A stretch of 13,092 nt of DNA from an uncultured Bacteroides sp. (GTDB lineage: Bacteria > Bacteroidota > Bacteroidia > Bacteroidales > Bacteroidaceae). Positions 1 through 7,884 of the stretch are shown piece by piece. Positions within the stretch are counted from its first letter, which is position 1. Each line of letters begins with the position of its first letter. The stretch spans positions 1 through 13,092 of the forward strand of contig URCM01000086.1 of NCBI GenBank assembly GCA_900546355.1, in the 5' to 3' direction. The notes under the pieces were generated by a model. That model did not search any database. It saw nothing but the letters and a program-made list of their open reading frames with translations, and had not been told where the DNA came from. The translations under genes were made by a program, and so were the position numbers.

Positions 1-34
1 AGCCCGCCGCAATCGACCACTCTGCCACCTCTCC
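1..34 (-). tRNA. tRNA-Ser, 5' part only (cut by window edge)
   Basis: Read on the minus strand from position 34, the sequence gives a 7-nt acceptor strand GGAGAGG, then T8-G9, a D arm with a 3-bp stem (GCA/TGC) around the loop containing GTGGTCGAT, and then GCGGG as the 5' side of the anticodon stem followed by CT. This D-arm pattern and acceptor strand fit a class II bacterial tRNA-Ser. The window ends exactly before the anticodon, so the isoacceptor cannot be read; UGA would be my guess from memory of Bacteroides tRNA-Ser. The long variable arm and 3' end lie outside the window. Confidence 0.88.
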
Positions 35-75
35 AATATTTCAATCTATCCGTGCTTTTGGTTTCAAAAGCGGTG

Positions 76-106
76 CAAAGGTACGGATTATTTTCAAATG
101 AGCAAA
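76..106 (-). promoter_or_regulatory. Bacteroidetes-type promoter for tRNA-Ser
   Basis: On the minus strand a TTTG (103-106) is followed after 19 nt by TACCTTTG (76-83). This matches the phylum consensus of a TTTG -33 element and TAnnTTTG -7 element read by the Bacteroidetes primary sigma factor. It points toward the tRNA, whose 5' end lies about 40 nt downstream of the -7 box. Confidence 0.72.
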
Positions 107-121
107 TATTTTGCCTCTTTT

Positions 122-152
122 TTTGATTGTTTTTTTCATTGTCGTAACTTTG
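122..152 (+). promoter_or_regulatory. Bacteroidetes-type promoter for mutS2-sdaA
   Basis: TTTG at 122-125, a 19-nt spacer, and TAACTTTG at 145-152 match the -33/-7 consensus of Bacteroidetes. Transcription would start near 157-160, giving a purine-rich leader of about 35 nt before the mutS2 ATG at 193. No strong Shine-Dalgarno is present, as is usual in this phylum. It lies back to back with the tRNA-Ser promoter, about 15 nt separating the two -33 elements. Confidence 0.75.
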
Positions 153-192
153 CACACAGAAACGATATAGAAAAACAGAGAGAAAACAACGT

Positions 193-2694
193 ATGATATA
201 TCCACAAAATTTTGAACAGAAAATCGGGTTCGACCAAATCCGAACCCTCTTAAAAACCAAATGCCTCAGCACATTGGGTGAAGAGAAAGTAGACGACATG
301 GCCTTCTCCGCTGATTATGAGGAAATCAACCGCCACTTGGAAGAAGTGACGGAATTCATCCGCATCCAAGAAGAAGGCGAGGACTTCCCTTGCCAATACT
401 TTTTCGACGTACGCCCATCGCTGAAACGCATCCGAGTGGAAGGATTGTATTTAGACGAACAGGAATTATTCGACCTGCGCCGTTCTTTGGAAACCATCCG
501 CGACATCGTACGTTTTCTGCAAAAAGAAGATGAAGAAGACGAAGAAGCCTCTTCGCCCTATCCTGCCCTACACGCACTGGCTGCCGACATTCTGGTATTT
601 CCGCAACTAATCGCGCGCATTGACAATATCCTCGACAAATTCGGTAAAATAAAAGACAACGCATCTACTGAACTACTGCGCATCCGACATGAACTTACCG
701 CTACTACCGGAAGCATTTCAAGAAGCCTGAACAGTATTCTTCGCTCGGCACAAGCCGAAGGCTTTGTTGACAAAGACGTCACGCCTACCGTGCGCGACGG
801 CCGATTAGTCATCCCCGTAGCACCAGGCATGAAACGCAAGATACGGGGCATCGTACACGATGAATCCGCTACTGGAAAAACAGTATTCATCGAGCCTGCC
901 GAAGTAGTAGAGGCAAACAACCGCATCCGTGAATTGGAAGGCGAAGAACGACGCGAGATCATCCGTATCCTGACCGAATTTTCAGCAACAGTACGCCCAC
1001 AAGTACCCGCTATCCTTCAATCTTACGAGTTCCTTGCCCTCATTGATTTCATCCGTGCCAAAGCACTCTTCAGTATCGATATCAAAGCCGTAAAGCCTGG
1101 TTTCGAAGAGCGACAGGTCATCGACTGGATAGAAGCCATACATCCGTTACTCCAGAAATCACTTGCCAAGCATAACAAAAAGGTAGTGCCGCTTGACATC
1201 GAGCTGAACCGACGTCAGCGCATCCTGCTTATCTCAGGACCCAACGCCGGAGGAAAATCAGTCTGCCTGAAAACCGTAGGATTGCTGCAATATATGCTTC
1301 AGTGCGGCATGCCGGTTCCGCTGAATGAACGAAGCCATGCGGGTGTCTTCGAAAACATCTTCATCGATATCGGCGATGAGCAAAGCATCGAAGATGACTT
1401 GAGTACATATTCTTCCCATCTTACGAATATGAAAAATATGATGAAGAACTGCAACGAGCGAAGCCTTATCCTGATAGACGAGTTTGGAGGCGGAACCGAA
1501 CCGCAAATCGGAGGAGCTATCGCCGAAGCGGTATTGAAACGCTTCAACTTAAAGCGTACATTCGGAGTCATCACGACCCACTACCAAAACCTGAAACACT
1601 TCGCCGAAGAACATGAAGGTGTAATCAACGGAGCCATGCTCTACGACCGCCATGAAATGCGTGCCTTGTTCCAATTGCAAATAGGCAATCCCGGAAGCTC
1701 ATTCGCCGTAGAAATTGCCCGCAAGATTGGGCTGCCCGAAGACGTGATAGCCGATGCTTCGGAAATTGTGGGCAGCGAATACATCCAAAGCGATAAGTAT
1801 TTGCAAGATATTGTGCGCGACAAACGGTATTGGGAAACCAAACGCCAAAACATACGTAAACGGGAAAAGCAGATGGAAGATACCATAGCCCGCTATGAAC
1901 GTGAAATCACCGAACTGGAACAAAGCCGGAAAGAAATATTAAAGAAAGCGAAAGAAGAAGCGGAACAATTGTTGAAAGATTCGAACGCTAAAATAGAAAA
2001 CACCATCCGCACCATCAAAGAAGCTCAGGCAGAAAAAGAACGCACGCGTAACGCCCGTCAGGAACTTGCCGACTTCAAGCAGGAAGTAGAAACCATCGAC
2101 ACCGCCGCCATAGAAGAACAGATAGCCCGCAAGATGGAACAATTGCGTGAAAAACAAAAACGGAAAGAAGAACGGAAAAAGAAAAAAGCAGCAGAAGCCG
2201 CCCAGCCTGTCCAGCCCAAAGTCAAACCGATTCAGACGGGCGACTATGTACGAATCAAAGGACAAACCAGCGTAGGAAAAGTGTTGGAGTTGAGCGAACG
2301 GAATGCCGTAGTCATGTTCGGCCTGATGAAAACCAACGTGAAACCTGAACGATTAGAACGTACAGATCCACCGAAGACTTCCAACGTAATGGCTAAATCC
2401 ACCTTCGTGAGCAGCGAAACGCAAGACCAAATGTATCAGAAGAAACTAAACTTCCGGCAAGACATCGACGTGCGAGGCATGAGAGGCGACGAAGCCGTAC
2501 AAGCAGTAACGTACTTTATCGATGATGCCATTCAGGTAGGTGTGAGCCGTGTACGCATCTTGCACGGAACAGGCACAGGCATCCTGCGTACCTTAATACG
2601 CCAATATCTTGCCACCGTGCCCGGCGTAGCGCATTTCCAAGACGAACATGTGCAATTCGGCGGGGCGGGAATTACAGTGGTAGACTTAAAATAA
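193..2694 (+). CDS. mutS2: MutS2 family ATPase/endonuclease with Smr domain
   Basis: This is a full-length MutS2 of 833 aa, a MutS homologue that does not take part in mismatch repair. Family members suppress recombination, cleave branched DNA, and in Bacillus have been shown to act on collided ribosomes. A MutS-type core occupies about residues 1-320. The ATPase follows, with Walker A GPNAGGKS at 349-356, the conserved D-D-L-S-T-Y signature at 401-406 and Walker B LILIDE at 425-430 followed by FGGGTEP. A charged coiled-coil lies at about 530-690 and a small KOW-like beta segment at about 670-725. The C-terminal Smr nuclease domain spans about 757-833 with DIDVRG (757-762) and HGTGTGILR (791-799). 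An acidic loop at about 112-118 is a minor local feature. The ATG at 193 is the first in frame after the promoter. It is probably co-transcribed with sdaA, 18 nt downstream. Confidence 0.96.
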   Translation: MIYPQNFEQKIGFDQIRTLLKTKCLSTLGEEKVDDMAFSADYEEINRHLEEVTEFIRIQEEGEDFPCQYFFDVRPSLKRIRVEGLYLDEQELFDLRRSLETIRDIVRFLQKEDEEDEEASSPYPALHALAADILVFPQLIARIDNILDKFGKIKDNASTELLRIRHELTATTGSISRSLNSILRSAQAEGFVDKDVTPTVRDGRLVIPVAPGMKRKIRGIVHDESATGKTVFIEPAEVVEANNRIRELEGEERREIIRILTEFSATVRPQVPAILQSYEFLALIDFIRAKALFSIDIKAVKPGFEERQVIDWIEAIHPLLQKSLAKHNKKVVPLDIELNRRQRILLISGPNAGGKSVCLKTVGLLQYMLQCGMPVPLNERSHAGVFENIFIDIGDEQSIEDDLSTYSSHLTNMKNMMKNCNERSLILIDEFGGGTEPQIGGAIAEAVLKRFNLKRTFGVITTHYQNLKHFAEEHEGVINGAMLYDRHEMRALFQLQIGNPGSSFAVEIARKIGLPEDVIADASEIVGSEYIQSDKYLQDIVRDKRYWETKRQNIRKREKQMEDTIARYEREITELEQSRKEILKKAKEEAEQLLKDSNAKIENTIRTIKEAQAEKERTRNARQELADFKQEVETIDTAAIEEQIARKMEQLREKQKRKEERKKKKAAEAAQPVQPKVKPIQTGDYVRIKGQTSVGKVLELSERNAVVMFGLMKTNVKPERLERTDPPKTSNVMAKSTFVSSETQDQMYQKKLNFRQDIDVRGMRGDEAVQAVTYFIDDAIQVGVSRVRILHGTGTGILRTLIRQYLATVPGVAHFQDEHVQFGGAGITVVDLK

Positions 2695-2712
2695 ATTGAA
2701 GAATTTATATAT

Positions 2713-3921
2713 ATGAAATCAATCAGAGAATTATACAGAATCGGCACAGGACCGTCGAGCAGCCATACTATGGGACCACGGAAAGCTGCCGAACAATTTC
2801 TCGCACGGCATCCCGAAGCCAGCTCGTTCGAAGTAACGCTTTACGGAAGCCTTGCAGCTACCGGAAAAGGACACATGACCGATGTAGCCATCCTTGACGT
2901 GCTACAGCCGCACGCACCGGTTGAAATCTTATGGAAACCTCACGTGTTCTTCCCCTTCCACCCTAATGGGATGACCTTCAAATCGTTTGATGCCGAACGA
3001 CGTAAAACCGACGAATGGACCGTGTTCAGCGTAGGAGGAGGAGCACTTGCCGAAGAAGGGCATCCACAAGGCACTACCCCGGATATTTACAAGATGAATA
3101 CTATGAGCCAAATCTTGTATTGGTGCGAGCATACGGGACGAAGCTACTGGGAATATGTGGAACAATGTGAAGGCAAAGAGATATGGGATTACCTCGCTGA
3201 AGTGTGGGAAACAATGAAGGCCGCTATCCTGCGCGGTCTGGATGCCGAAGGCGTACTACCGGGTCCGCTGAACCTGCGCCGGAAAGCATCGGCATATTAC
3301 ATCAAAGCAAAAGGATACAAGGATTCGCTTCGTTCGCGCGGACTAGTGTTCGCCTACGCCCTTGCCGTGAGCGAAGAAAATGCCTCGGGAGGGAAAATCG
3401 TCACCGCCCCTACGTGCGGAGCCTGTGGCGTGGTACCTGCTGTACTCTATCATTTGCAGAAGACTCGTGAATTCAGCGACGCTCGCATCCTGCGTGCCCT
3501 CGCCACCGCAGGACTGGTGGGAAACATCGTCAAGCACAACGCATCGATATCGGGAGCCGAAGCCGGATGCCAGGCAGAAGTGGGTGTAGCCTGCTCAATG
3601 GCGGCTGCGGCGGCAAGCCAGCTCTTCGGAGGAAGTCCTGCACAGATAGAATACGCCGCCGAAATGGGACTGGAACACCACTTGGGCATGACATGCGACC
3701 CCGTATGCGGACTGGTACAAATCCCCTGCATTGAGCGCAACGCATACGCCGCCGCCCGTGCCTTGGATGCCAACACCTACTCGGCGTTCACCGATGGACA
3801 CCATCGTGTGTCGTTCGACCGTGTAGTAGAAGTGATGAAGGAAACCGGACACGACCTTCCTTCACTCTATAAAGAAACAAGCGAAGGCGGACTTGCCAAA
3901 GACTATCATCCCATGGACTAA
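2713..3921 (+). CDS. sdaA: L-serine ammonia-lyase, iron-sulfur dependent, single chain
   Basis: This enzyme deaminates L-serine to pyruvate and ammonia using a [4Fe-4S] cluster, in the cytoplasm. At 402 aa it carries both the N-terminal beta domain and the C-terminal alpha domain in one chain. Family motifs are visible: GPSSSHTMGP (13-22), GHMTDVAI (53-60), SVGGG (106-110), TAPTCGACGVVPA (231-243) and the HNASISGAEAGCQ region (275-287). Cys286, Cys328 and Cys339 have spacings of 42 and 11, the same as the three cluster ligands reported for the Legionella enzyme (Cys343, 385, 396). There is no cysteine after 339, so the C-terminal Cys that supplies a fourth ligand in that enzyme is absent. The gene follows mutS2 by 18 nt with no promoter seen between them and is closed by the terminator at 3962-4001. 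Confidence 0.95.
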   Translation: MKSIRELYRIGTGPSSSHTMGPRKAAEQFLARHPEASSFEVTLYGSLAATGKGHMTDVAILDVLQPHAPVEILWKPHVFFPFHPNGMTFKSFDAERRKTDEWTVFSVGGGALAEEGHPQGTTPDIYKMNTMSQILYWCEHTGRSYWEYVEQCEGKEIWDYLAEVWETMKAAILRGLDAEGVLPGPLNLRRKASAYYIKAKGYKDSLRSRGLVFAYALAVSEENASGGKIVTAPTCGACGVVPAVLYHLQKTREFSDARILRALATAGLVGNIVKHNASISGAEAGCQAEVGVACSMAAAAASQLFGGSPAQIEYAAEMGLEHHLGMTCDPVCGLVQIPCIERNAYAAARALDANTYSAFTDGHHRVSFDRVVEVMKETGHDLPSLYKETSEGGLAKDYHPMD

Positions 3922-3961
3922 TGGGTATTCATTATCTTGGTCTAACACTTTATTACTATCC

Positions 3962-4001
3962 GAAACGTTGAGAACAGCCTGTTCCCAACGTTTCTTTTTT
4001 T
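3962..4001 (+). terminator. Intrinsic terminator of mutS2-sdaA
   Basis: GAAACGTTG (3962-3970) pairs perfectly with CAACGTTTC (3986-3994). After one A-C mismatch (3971/3985) the stem continues with GAAC (3972-3975) against GTTC (3981-3984), leaving a very small loop. Seven T residues (3995-4001) follow directly. This is a strong rho-independent terminator 40 nt after the sdaA stop and separates that operon from the hmu operon. Confidence 0.93.
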
Positions 4002-4006
4002 ATATA

Positions 4007-4093
4007 AATACCTAAATATACTGATTTTTTTACGCATTATCCACGCAGAAAGTCTCCTGCACCCCTCCCTTCTTTTCATTAATTTTAGGTATT
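4007..4093. repeat. Widely spaced inverted repeat, candidate operator upstream of the hmu operon
   Basis: AATACCTAAA at 4007-4016 recurs as its exact reverse complement TTTAGGTATT at 4084-4093. Extending outward gives an 18-nt element matching at 15 of 18 positions: plus strand 4007-4024 and minus strand 4076-4093. The second copy overlaps the -33 region of the hmu promoter; the first lies about 70 nt upstream, just after the sdaA terminator. It could be a pair of operators for a repressor, possibly iron- or heme-responsive. It does not clearly match the classical Fur box, and function is inference. Confidence 0.4.
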
Positions 4094-4122
4094 GACCACC
4101 CGTTGAAATCACTCTACCTTTG
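4091..4122 (+). promoter_or_regulatory. Bacteroidetes-type promoter of the heme-uptake operon
   Basis: ATTG at 4091-4094 (a three-of-four match to TTTG), a 20-nt spacer and TACCTTTG at 4115-4122 form a good phylum-type promoter. The start site would be near 4128-4130, leaving a short A-rich leader of about 26 nt before the ATG at 4155. The -33 region coincides with one copy of the inverted repeat, which would let a bound protein block the promoter. No other promoter of this strength was noticed in the short gaps between the five downstream genes. Confidence 0.75.
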
Positions 4123-4154
4123 CATCGTCAAACAAAAATAAACAAACAAAAGCT

Positions 4155-4997
4155 ATGAAATTGAAAAATTTACTTGCGATGACAATCATCGTCTTACTTA
4201 TTGCATCGTGCAGCGATGACGACAATAACGGAAACATTAATCCAACAGCAAACGTAGCGGGAACATACACAGGTTATTCGGAAGCCGCCTTCCAATATAC
4301 CGATACCCCTCTTATCTCGACTAACGAATCACTTACCATAAAGACCGATGCCGACAATACAACCTCTACTATCAGTTATACATCGGGTAGCTTCGGTGAA
4401 TTTACCGTTAGCGGAACGGAAGTGACATATGCAAACGGTACATATACCTTTAGTGGAGAAGGAAGCACTATGATGGGAATGAGCGGAAACGTAAGCGAAT
4501 ACGAATGTACACTGAAAGGCACACTAAACGAATCCAAGACCGAAGGTTCATTTACATTTAACGTTCCTGCCGTAATGGGCGGCATGAACATTACCTTTAC
4601 CTTAGGCGCAGTACCTGTATCCAAATTACTGGCAGGTTCGTATGAAGGCTGGACCGAGGCTTCATGCGCTTACTTTGAAGGAATGCAAGCAACTGACCAA
4701 ACACTTTCACTAACCGCCAATGCTGATGATACTTTTACACTTTCTTATACCTCGGACAGTTGGGGCAAGTTTTTATTCGAGAATCTCAACGTGACTTCAT
4801 CAAACGACATATATACTTTAAGTGGTGAAGGCGTAACAATAATGGGCATGAACGGAAACGAAAGCGAATATTCTTGCACAGCTACCGGAAGCATTGACAC
4901 CAATAAAGAAAATGTCACTTTTACGTTCACCATTCCCGGCGTAATGGGCGGACTGACCATAACATTCACACAAGGCGAAACATCTGCCACCAACTAA
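4155..4997 (+). CDS. Tandem calycin-like domain surface lipoprotein
   Basis: This 280-aa lipoprotein appears to belong to the calycin-like group found in Bacteroidetes, recognised from its pattern of short beta strands; the ligand is unknown. The signal peptide ends in the lipobox I-A-S-C with Cys19 as the lipidated residue. It is followed at once by S-D-D-D, which resembles the lipoprotein export signal that sends Bacteroides lipoproteins to the cell surface. The mature part consists of two copies of one domain (about 34-153 and 159-274). Both copies have a GEG...MGMxGNxSEY motif and a VMGG motif. It is the first gene after the promoter and lies 18 nt before the hmuY-like gene, so a role in heme or porphyrin capture is a reasonable inference but not shown. 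The ATG at 4155 gives a normal n-region (MKLKN). Confidence 0.8.
   Translation: MKLKNLLAMTIIVLLIASCSDDDNNGNINPTANVAGTYTGYSEAAFQYTDTPLISTNESLTIKTDADNTTSTISYTSGSFGEFTVSGTEVTYANGTYTFSGEGSTMMGMSGNVSEYECTLKGTLNESKTEGSFTFNVPAVMGGMNITFTLGAVPVSKLLAGSYEGWTEASCAYFEGMQATDQTLSLTANADDTFTLSYTSDSWGKFLFENLNVTSSNDIYTLSGEGVTIMGMNGNESEYSCTATGSIDTNKENVTFTFTIPGVMGGLTITFTQGETSATN
4254..4976 (+). repeat. Internal tandem duplication encoding two calycin-like domains
   Basis: Unit 1 (4254-4613) and unit 2 (4629-4976) encode alignable domains. Both start with an AGxYxG(Y/W)(S/T)EA pattern, continue through SYTSxSxGxF and TxSGEGxTxMGMxGNxSEY, and finish with VPAVMGG or IPGVMGG followed by a TFT strand. The similarity is also visible in DNA, for example around the GGAAACGTAAGCGAATA and GGAAACGAAAGCGAATA stretches. 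Unit 2 is about four residues shorter. Divergence indicates an old intragenic duplication with both copies maintained. Confidence 0.85.
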
Positions 4998-5015
4998 TCA
5001 CACGAACATACCACG

Positions 5016-5705
5016 ATGAAACTATTACGTTTTTATCAAATACTTGGACTGGGAGTTATGTTGATGTCGCTCCCTGCGTGTGACGGGATTCTTGATGGCA
5101 TCTACGATACTCCCCGCACTACAAACGGTTACGGGTTCAATCCCAACGGCAACGGTATAACAGGCACTCTCTTCATCGATGCTACCGACTATGCCCAATG
5201 GACCTACATCAATCTGCATACCGAAGAGATAGACTCTACCCGCATCACCGATGAAAGTGGAGCGGAAATACCTATGGGTGAAAATGCCTCGCTTCCCAAT
5301 GAATGGGATTTCGCACTCCACCGTTACGACGTAAAGACCAACGATGGTGCCGTATTGGAAACTGAAGCAACCAGCATGGATGCTGTATTGCTGATGAGCA
5401 ATATCCCGACCGGTAATTATGTAGAAGATACCGAGACTGAAATCACCATTGATATGTCGGGTATGATGGACGGAAACATCCGCTATGCCACTTCTGATTA
5501 TAATACCGAACTGGCCAAATGGCTGAACGTAGACACCAGCACAATGCCACCCATCTATACCTTATCTAATAAGGTGTACATCGTACAGCTGAAAGATGGT
5601 ACTCACGCAGCTTTACGGCTCAACGCTTTCCGTAATGCACAAAATACATCAGGATACCTCACTATCGAATATGCATACCCGTTAGAGAAGGCAATAAAAC
5701 AATAA
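5016..5705 (+). CDS. hmuY: HmuY family heme-binding lipoprotein
   Basis: HmuY proteins are lipoproteins of the outer membrane and surface that take heme from host hemoproteins or other hemophores and hand it to the HmuR receptor. This 229-aa protein has a signal peptide ending in L-P-A-C (Cys22). It shows the family pattern: a first strand pair around ATDYAQWTYINL (56-67), NEWDFALHRYDV (95-106), a central variable part, and a final KVYIVQLKDGTHAALRL (186-202). The P. gingivalis protein binds heme through two histidines. Here the central region lacks histidine and instead holds Met121, Met127, Met147, Met150 and Met151. This resembles the methionine ligation reported for HmuY homologues of Prevotella and Bacteroides. 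The gene is 18 nt after the calycin-like gene and 6 nt before hmuR. Unlike the first lipoprotein it lacks an acidic run right after the Cys. Confidence 0.87.
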   Translation: MKLLRFYQILGLGVMLMSLPACDGILDGIYDTPRTTNGYGFNPNGNGITGTLFIDATDYAQWTYINLHTEEIDSTRITDESGAEIPMGENASLPNEWDFALHRYDVKTNDGAVLETEATSMDAVLLMSNIPTGNYVEDTETEITIDMSGMMDGNIRYATSDYNTELAKWLNVDTSTMPPIYTLSNKVYIVQLKDGTHAALRLNAFRNAQNTSGYLTIEYAYPLEKAIKQ

Positions 5706-5711
5706 AAAACT

Positions 5712-7865
5712 ATGCAACAACCAATACTGAAACACTTCATCGTTGTAGCAGGATGCCTCTTGCTTTCCGCAACGGCTGCCGCACAACACTATGTGTCGGG
5801 AAAAGTAGTCGACTCGGACAATGAACCGCTGGCAGGAGCAGCCGTCGTGGTCAAAGAAAATAAAACCATCGGAATGACCACTGATGCCCAAGGCAATTAC
5901 CTGTTGCGCATCCCCGACAACCAAAAATACACCCTACAGGCTTCCTTCATCGGATACGTAACCCAAAGCCACCCACTCCAAGCAGGACAAGACCGCATGG
6001 ATTTCGCAATGGAAGAAGATGCCATCGGCATGGAAACCATAGTGGTGACAGGCACACGCACTCCCAAATTACTAAAAGACGCGCCCATCGTGACACGTGT
6101 CATCACCGCCGATGACATACGCAAGGTAGATGCCACCAACATCGGTGACCTCTTGCAAGCCGAATTGCCCGGCATCGAATTCTCCTACTCCATGGATCAA
6201 CAAACCTCACTCGATATGCAAGGATTCGGTGGAAATGCTATCCTGTTTTTGGTGGACGGAGAACGTTTGGCTGGTGAAACTTTGGATAACATCGATTACA
6301 GTCGCCTGAATCTGGACAATGTAGAACGCATCGAAATCGTGAAAGGAGCAGCATCATCGCTCTACGGCTCGAATGCCGTGGGAGGAGTCATCAACATCAT
6401 CAGCAAGGAAGCCAAAGAACCGTGGACGCTCAACCTGAACGGACGATACGGCTCGCACAACGACCAACGTTACGGAGGAACTGTCACTTTCCGTGCAGGA
6501 GACTTCCAAAACAGCCTCAACGTACAGCATACCTCTACCGACCCTATTGACGTGGGTTCTATTGGTAAAGACGGAGAAGAAAACGACTTCAGCCGCGTGT
6601 ACGGCAACCGCACGTGGAACTTCAAGGAACGCCTTGTCTACACCCCTACCGACCAGCTGAAACTGACCGGACGGTTAGGTTACTTTTTCCGGGAACGAGA
6701 TAAAAGCACTTCAAACAAAGACCGCTACCGGGATTTCTCTGGAGGATTACGTGGCAACTATACCTTCAACCAACGGAACGACCTCGAACTGTCGTACAGC
6801 TTTGACCAATACGACAAAAGTGATTTCGACCCCATGCAAGACTACGACCTGCGCGACTACACCAACGTACAGCACACCCTGCGCGCCCTTTACAACCATT
6901 CACTGAACGACAAGAACACCCTTACCGTAGGGGGCGACTTTATGCGTGACTACCTGATGAGTTACCAATTCACCGACAACGGCAGCCACGAACAATACAC
7001 TGCCGATGCCTTCGCACAATTCGATCTGAACCCGGTGAAGAACCTCAACATCATGTCCGCCGTCCGCTTCGACTATTATTCGGAAGCAGACGTAAAGAAC
7101 ACTTCCTCCAAACTTGGCATCATGTATAAATGGCGGAACTGCTCGCTGCGTGCCTCGTATGCAGGAGGATTCCGTGCTCCGACACTGAAGGAAATGTACA
7201 TGGACTTCAACATGGCGAATGTATTCATGATATACGGCAACGAAAACCTAAAACCCGAAAGCAGCCAAAATTTCTCGCTTTCAGCCGAGTACTTGAAAAG
7301 TCGTTACAACATCACGCTGACGGGGTACTTCAATCTGGTAGATAATCGCATCACGACCGTATGGGACCAGACTTTAAACGGAATGGTATACTCGAACATC
7401 GCGCAGATGAACATTGCGGGACTGAACGCCGATGCTGCTGCCAAATACCCTTGTGGCCTGGGCGTGCGTTTCTCGTATGCCTACACCCACGTGCATATTC
7501 CCAATGGAGAACCCTATTTCTCCTCCACCCGTCCTCACTCCGCCACTGCAAAGATAGACTATGGAAAGGACTGGAAGAATTATGGTTTCGACGTGACGCT
7601 GACCGGGCGTGTACTCTCACAGGTGACCACCGATGAATACATCGATTACGAAAATCCCGATGCTGGAGTCACCTCGACCACCTATCCCGCCTACACCATC
7701 TGGAAACTGAACGTCTCACAACGGGTGTACAAGGGCATCCGCGTGAATGCAGTAGTGGACAACCTGTTCAACTACCGCCCCGACCACTATTACAACAATA
7801 CGCCAGCCACGACAGGAACCACTTTCTCGGTAGGCCTTTCGCTTGACGTAGACCAACTGTTCTGA
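5712..7865 (+). CDS. hmuR: TonB-dependent heme receptor, HmuR type
   Basis: This 717-aa outer-membrane beta-barrel receptor imports heme using TonB energy. Residues 1 to about 25 form a signal peptide ending TAAAQ. Residues about 26-100 are a carboxypeptidase-regulatory-like beta domain common in Bacteroidetes receptors. A TonB-box-like METIVVTG lies at 107-114. The plug spans about 115-235 with GFGGNAILFLVDGERL and the RIEIVKGAASSLYGSNAVGGVINI block, and the 22-strand barrel follows, ending in the aromatic LF. FRAP at 487-490 and NENL at 510-513 correspond to the YRAP and NPxL motifs of HmuR-type heme receptors. No histidine occurs in the plug or between FRAP and NENL, where HmuR-type receptors are reported to hold heme-binding His. 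The latter stretch has Met495, 497, 501 and 506. It sits 6 nt after hmuY and clearly belongs to the same operon. Confidence 0.92.
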   Translation: MQQPILKHFIVVAGCLLLSATAAAQHYVSGKVVDSDNEPLAGAAVVVKENKTIGMTTDAQGNYLLRIPDNQKYTLQASFIGYVTQSHPLQAGQDRMDFAMEEDAIGMETIVVTGTRTPKLLKDAPIVTRVITADDIRKVDATNIGDLLQAELPGIEFSYSMDQQTSLDMQGFGGNAILFLVDGERLAGETLDNIDYSRLNLDNVERIEIVKGAASSLYGSNAVGGVINIISKEAKEPWTLNLNGRYGSHNDQRYGGTVTFRAGDFQNSLNVQHTSTDPIDVGSIGKDGEENDFSRVYGNRTWNFKERLVYTPTDQLKLTGRLGYFFRERDKSTSNKDRYRDFSGGLRGNYTFNQRNDLELSYSFDQYDKSDFDPMQDYDLRDYTNVQHTLRALYNHSLNDKNTLTVGGDFMRDYLMSYQFTDNGSHEQYTADAFAQFDLNPVKNLNIMSAVRFDYYSEADVKNTSSKLGIMYKWRNCSLRASYAGGFRAPTLKEMYMDFNMANVFMIYGNENLKPESSQNFSLSAEYLKSRYNITLTGYFNLVDNRITTVWDQTLNGMVYSNIAQMNIAGLNADAAAKYPCGLGVRFSYAYTHVHIPNGEPYFSSTRPHSATAKIDYGKDWKNYGFDVTLTGRVLSQVTTDEYIDYENPDAGVTSTTYPAYTIWKLNVSQRVYKGIRVNAVVDNLFNYRPDHYYNNTPATTGTTFSVGLSLDVDQLF

Positions 7866-7884
7866 CGGCAGAAACCTCAAAACC

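Noticed and set aside
1939..2265. Minus-strand ORF of 108 aa rich in Phe, Leu and Gly
   Set aside because: It is the antisense of the Lys/Glu-rich coiled coil of mutS2; the composition is a by-product and there is no promoter or family match.
4091..4122. A classical Fur box overlapping the hmu promoter
   Set aside because: No convincing GATAATnATTATC-like palindrome was found; only the widely spaced inverted repeat is supported.
4254..4976. CRISPR-like or short tandem repeats in the calycin-like gene
   Set aside because: The repetition is a two-copy protein-domain duplication of about 350 nt, not an array of short repeats and spacers.
7361..7636. Plus-strand ORF of 91 aa inside hmuR, and similar ones at 7130-7345, 3204-3470, 3380-3589 and 12369-12773
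   Set aside because: They lie out of frame within well-recognised genes and have no domain-like pattern or start signals.
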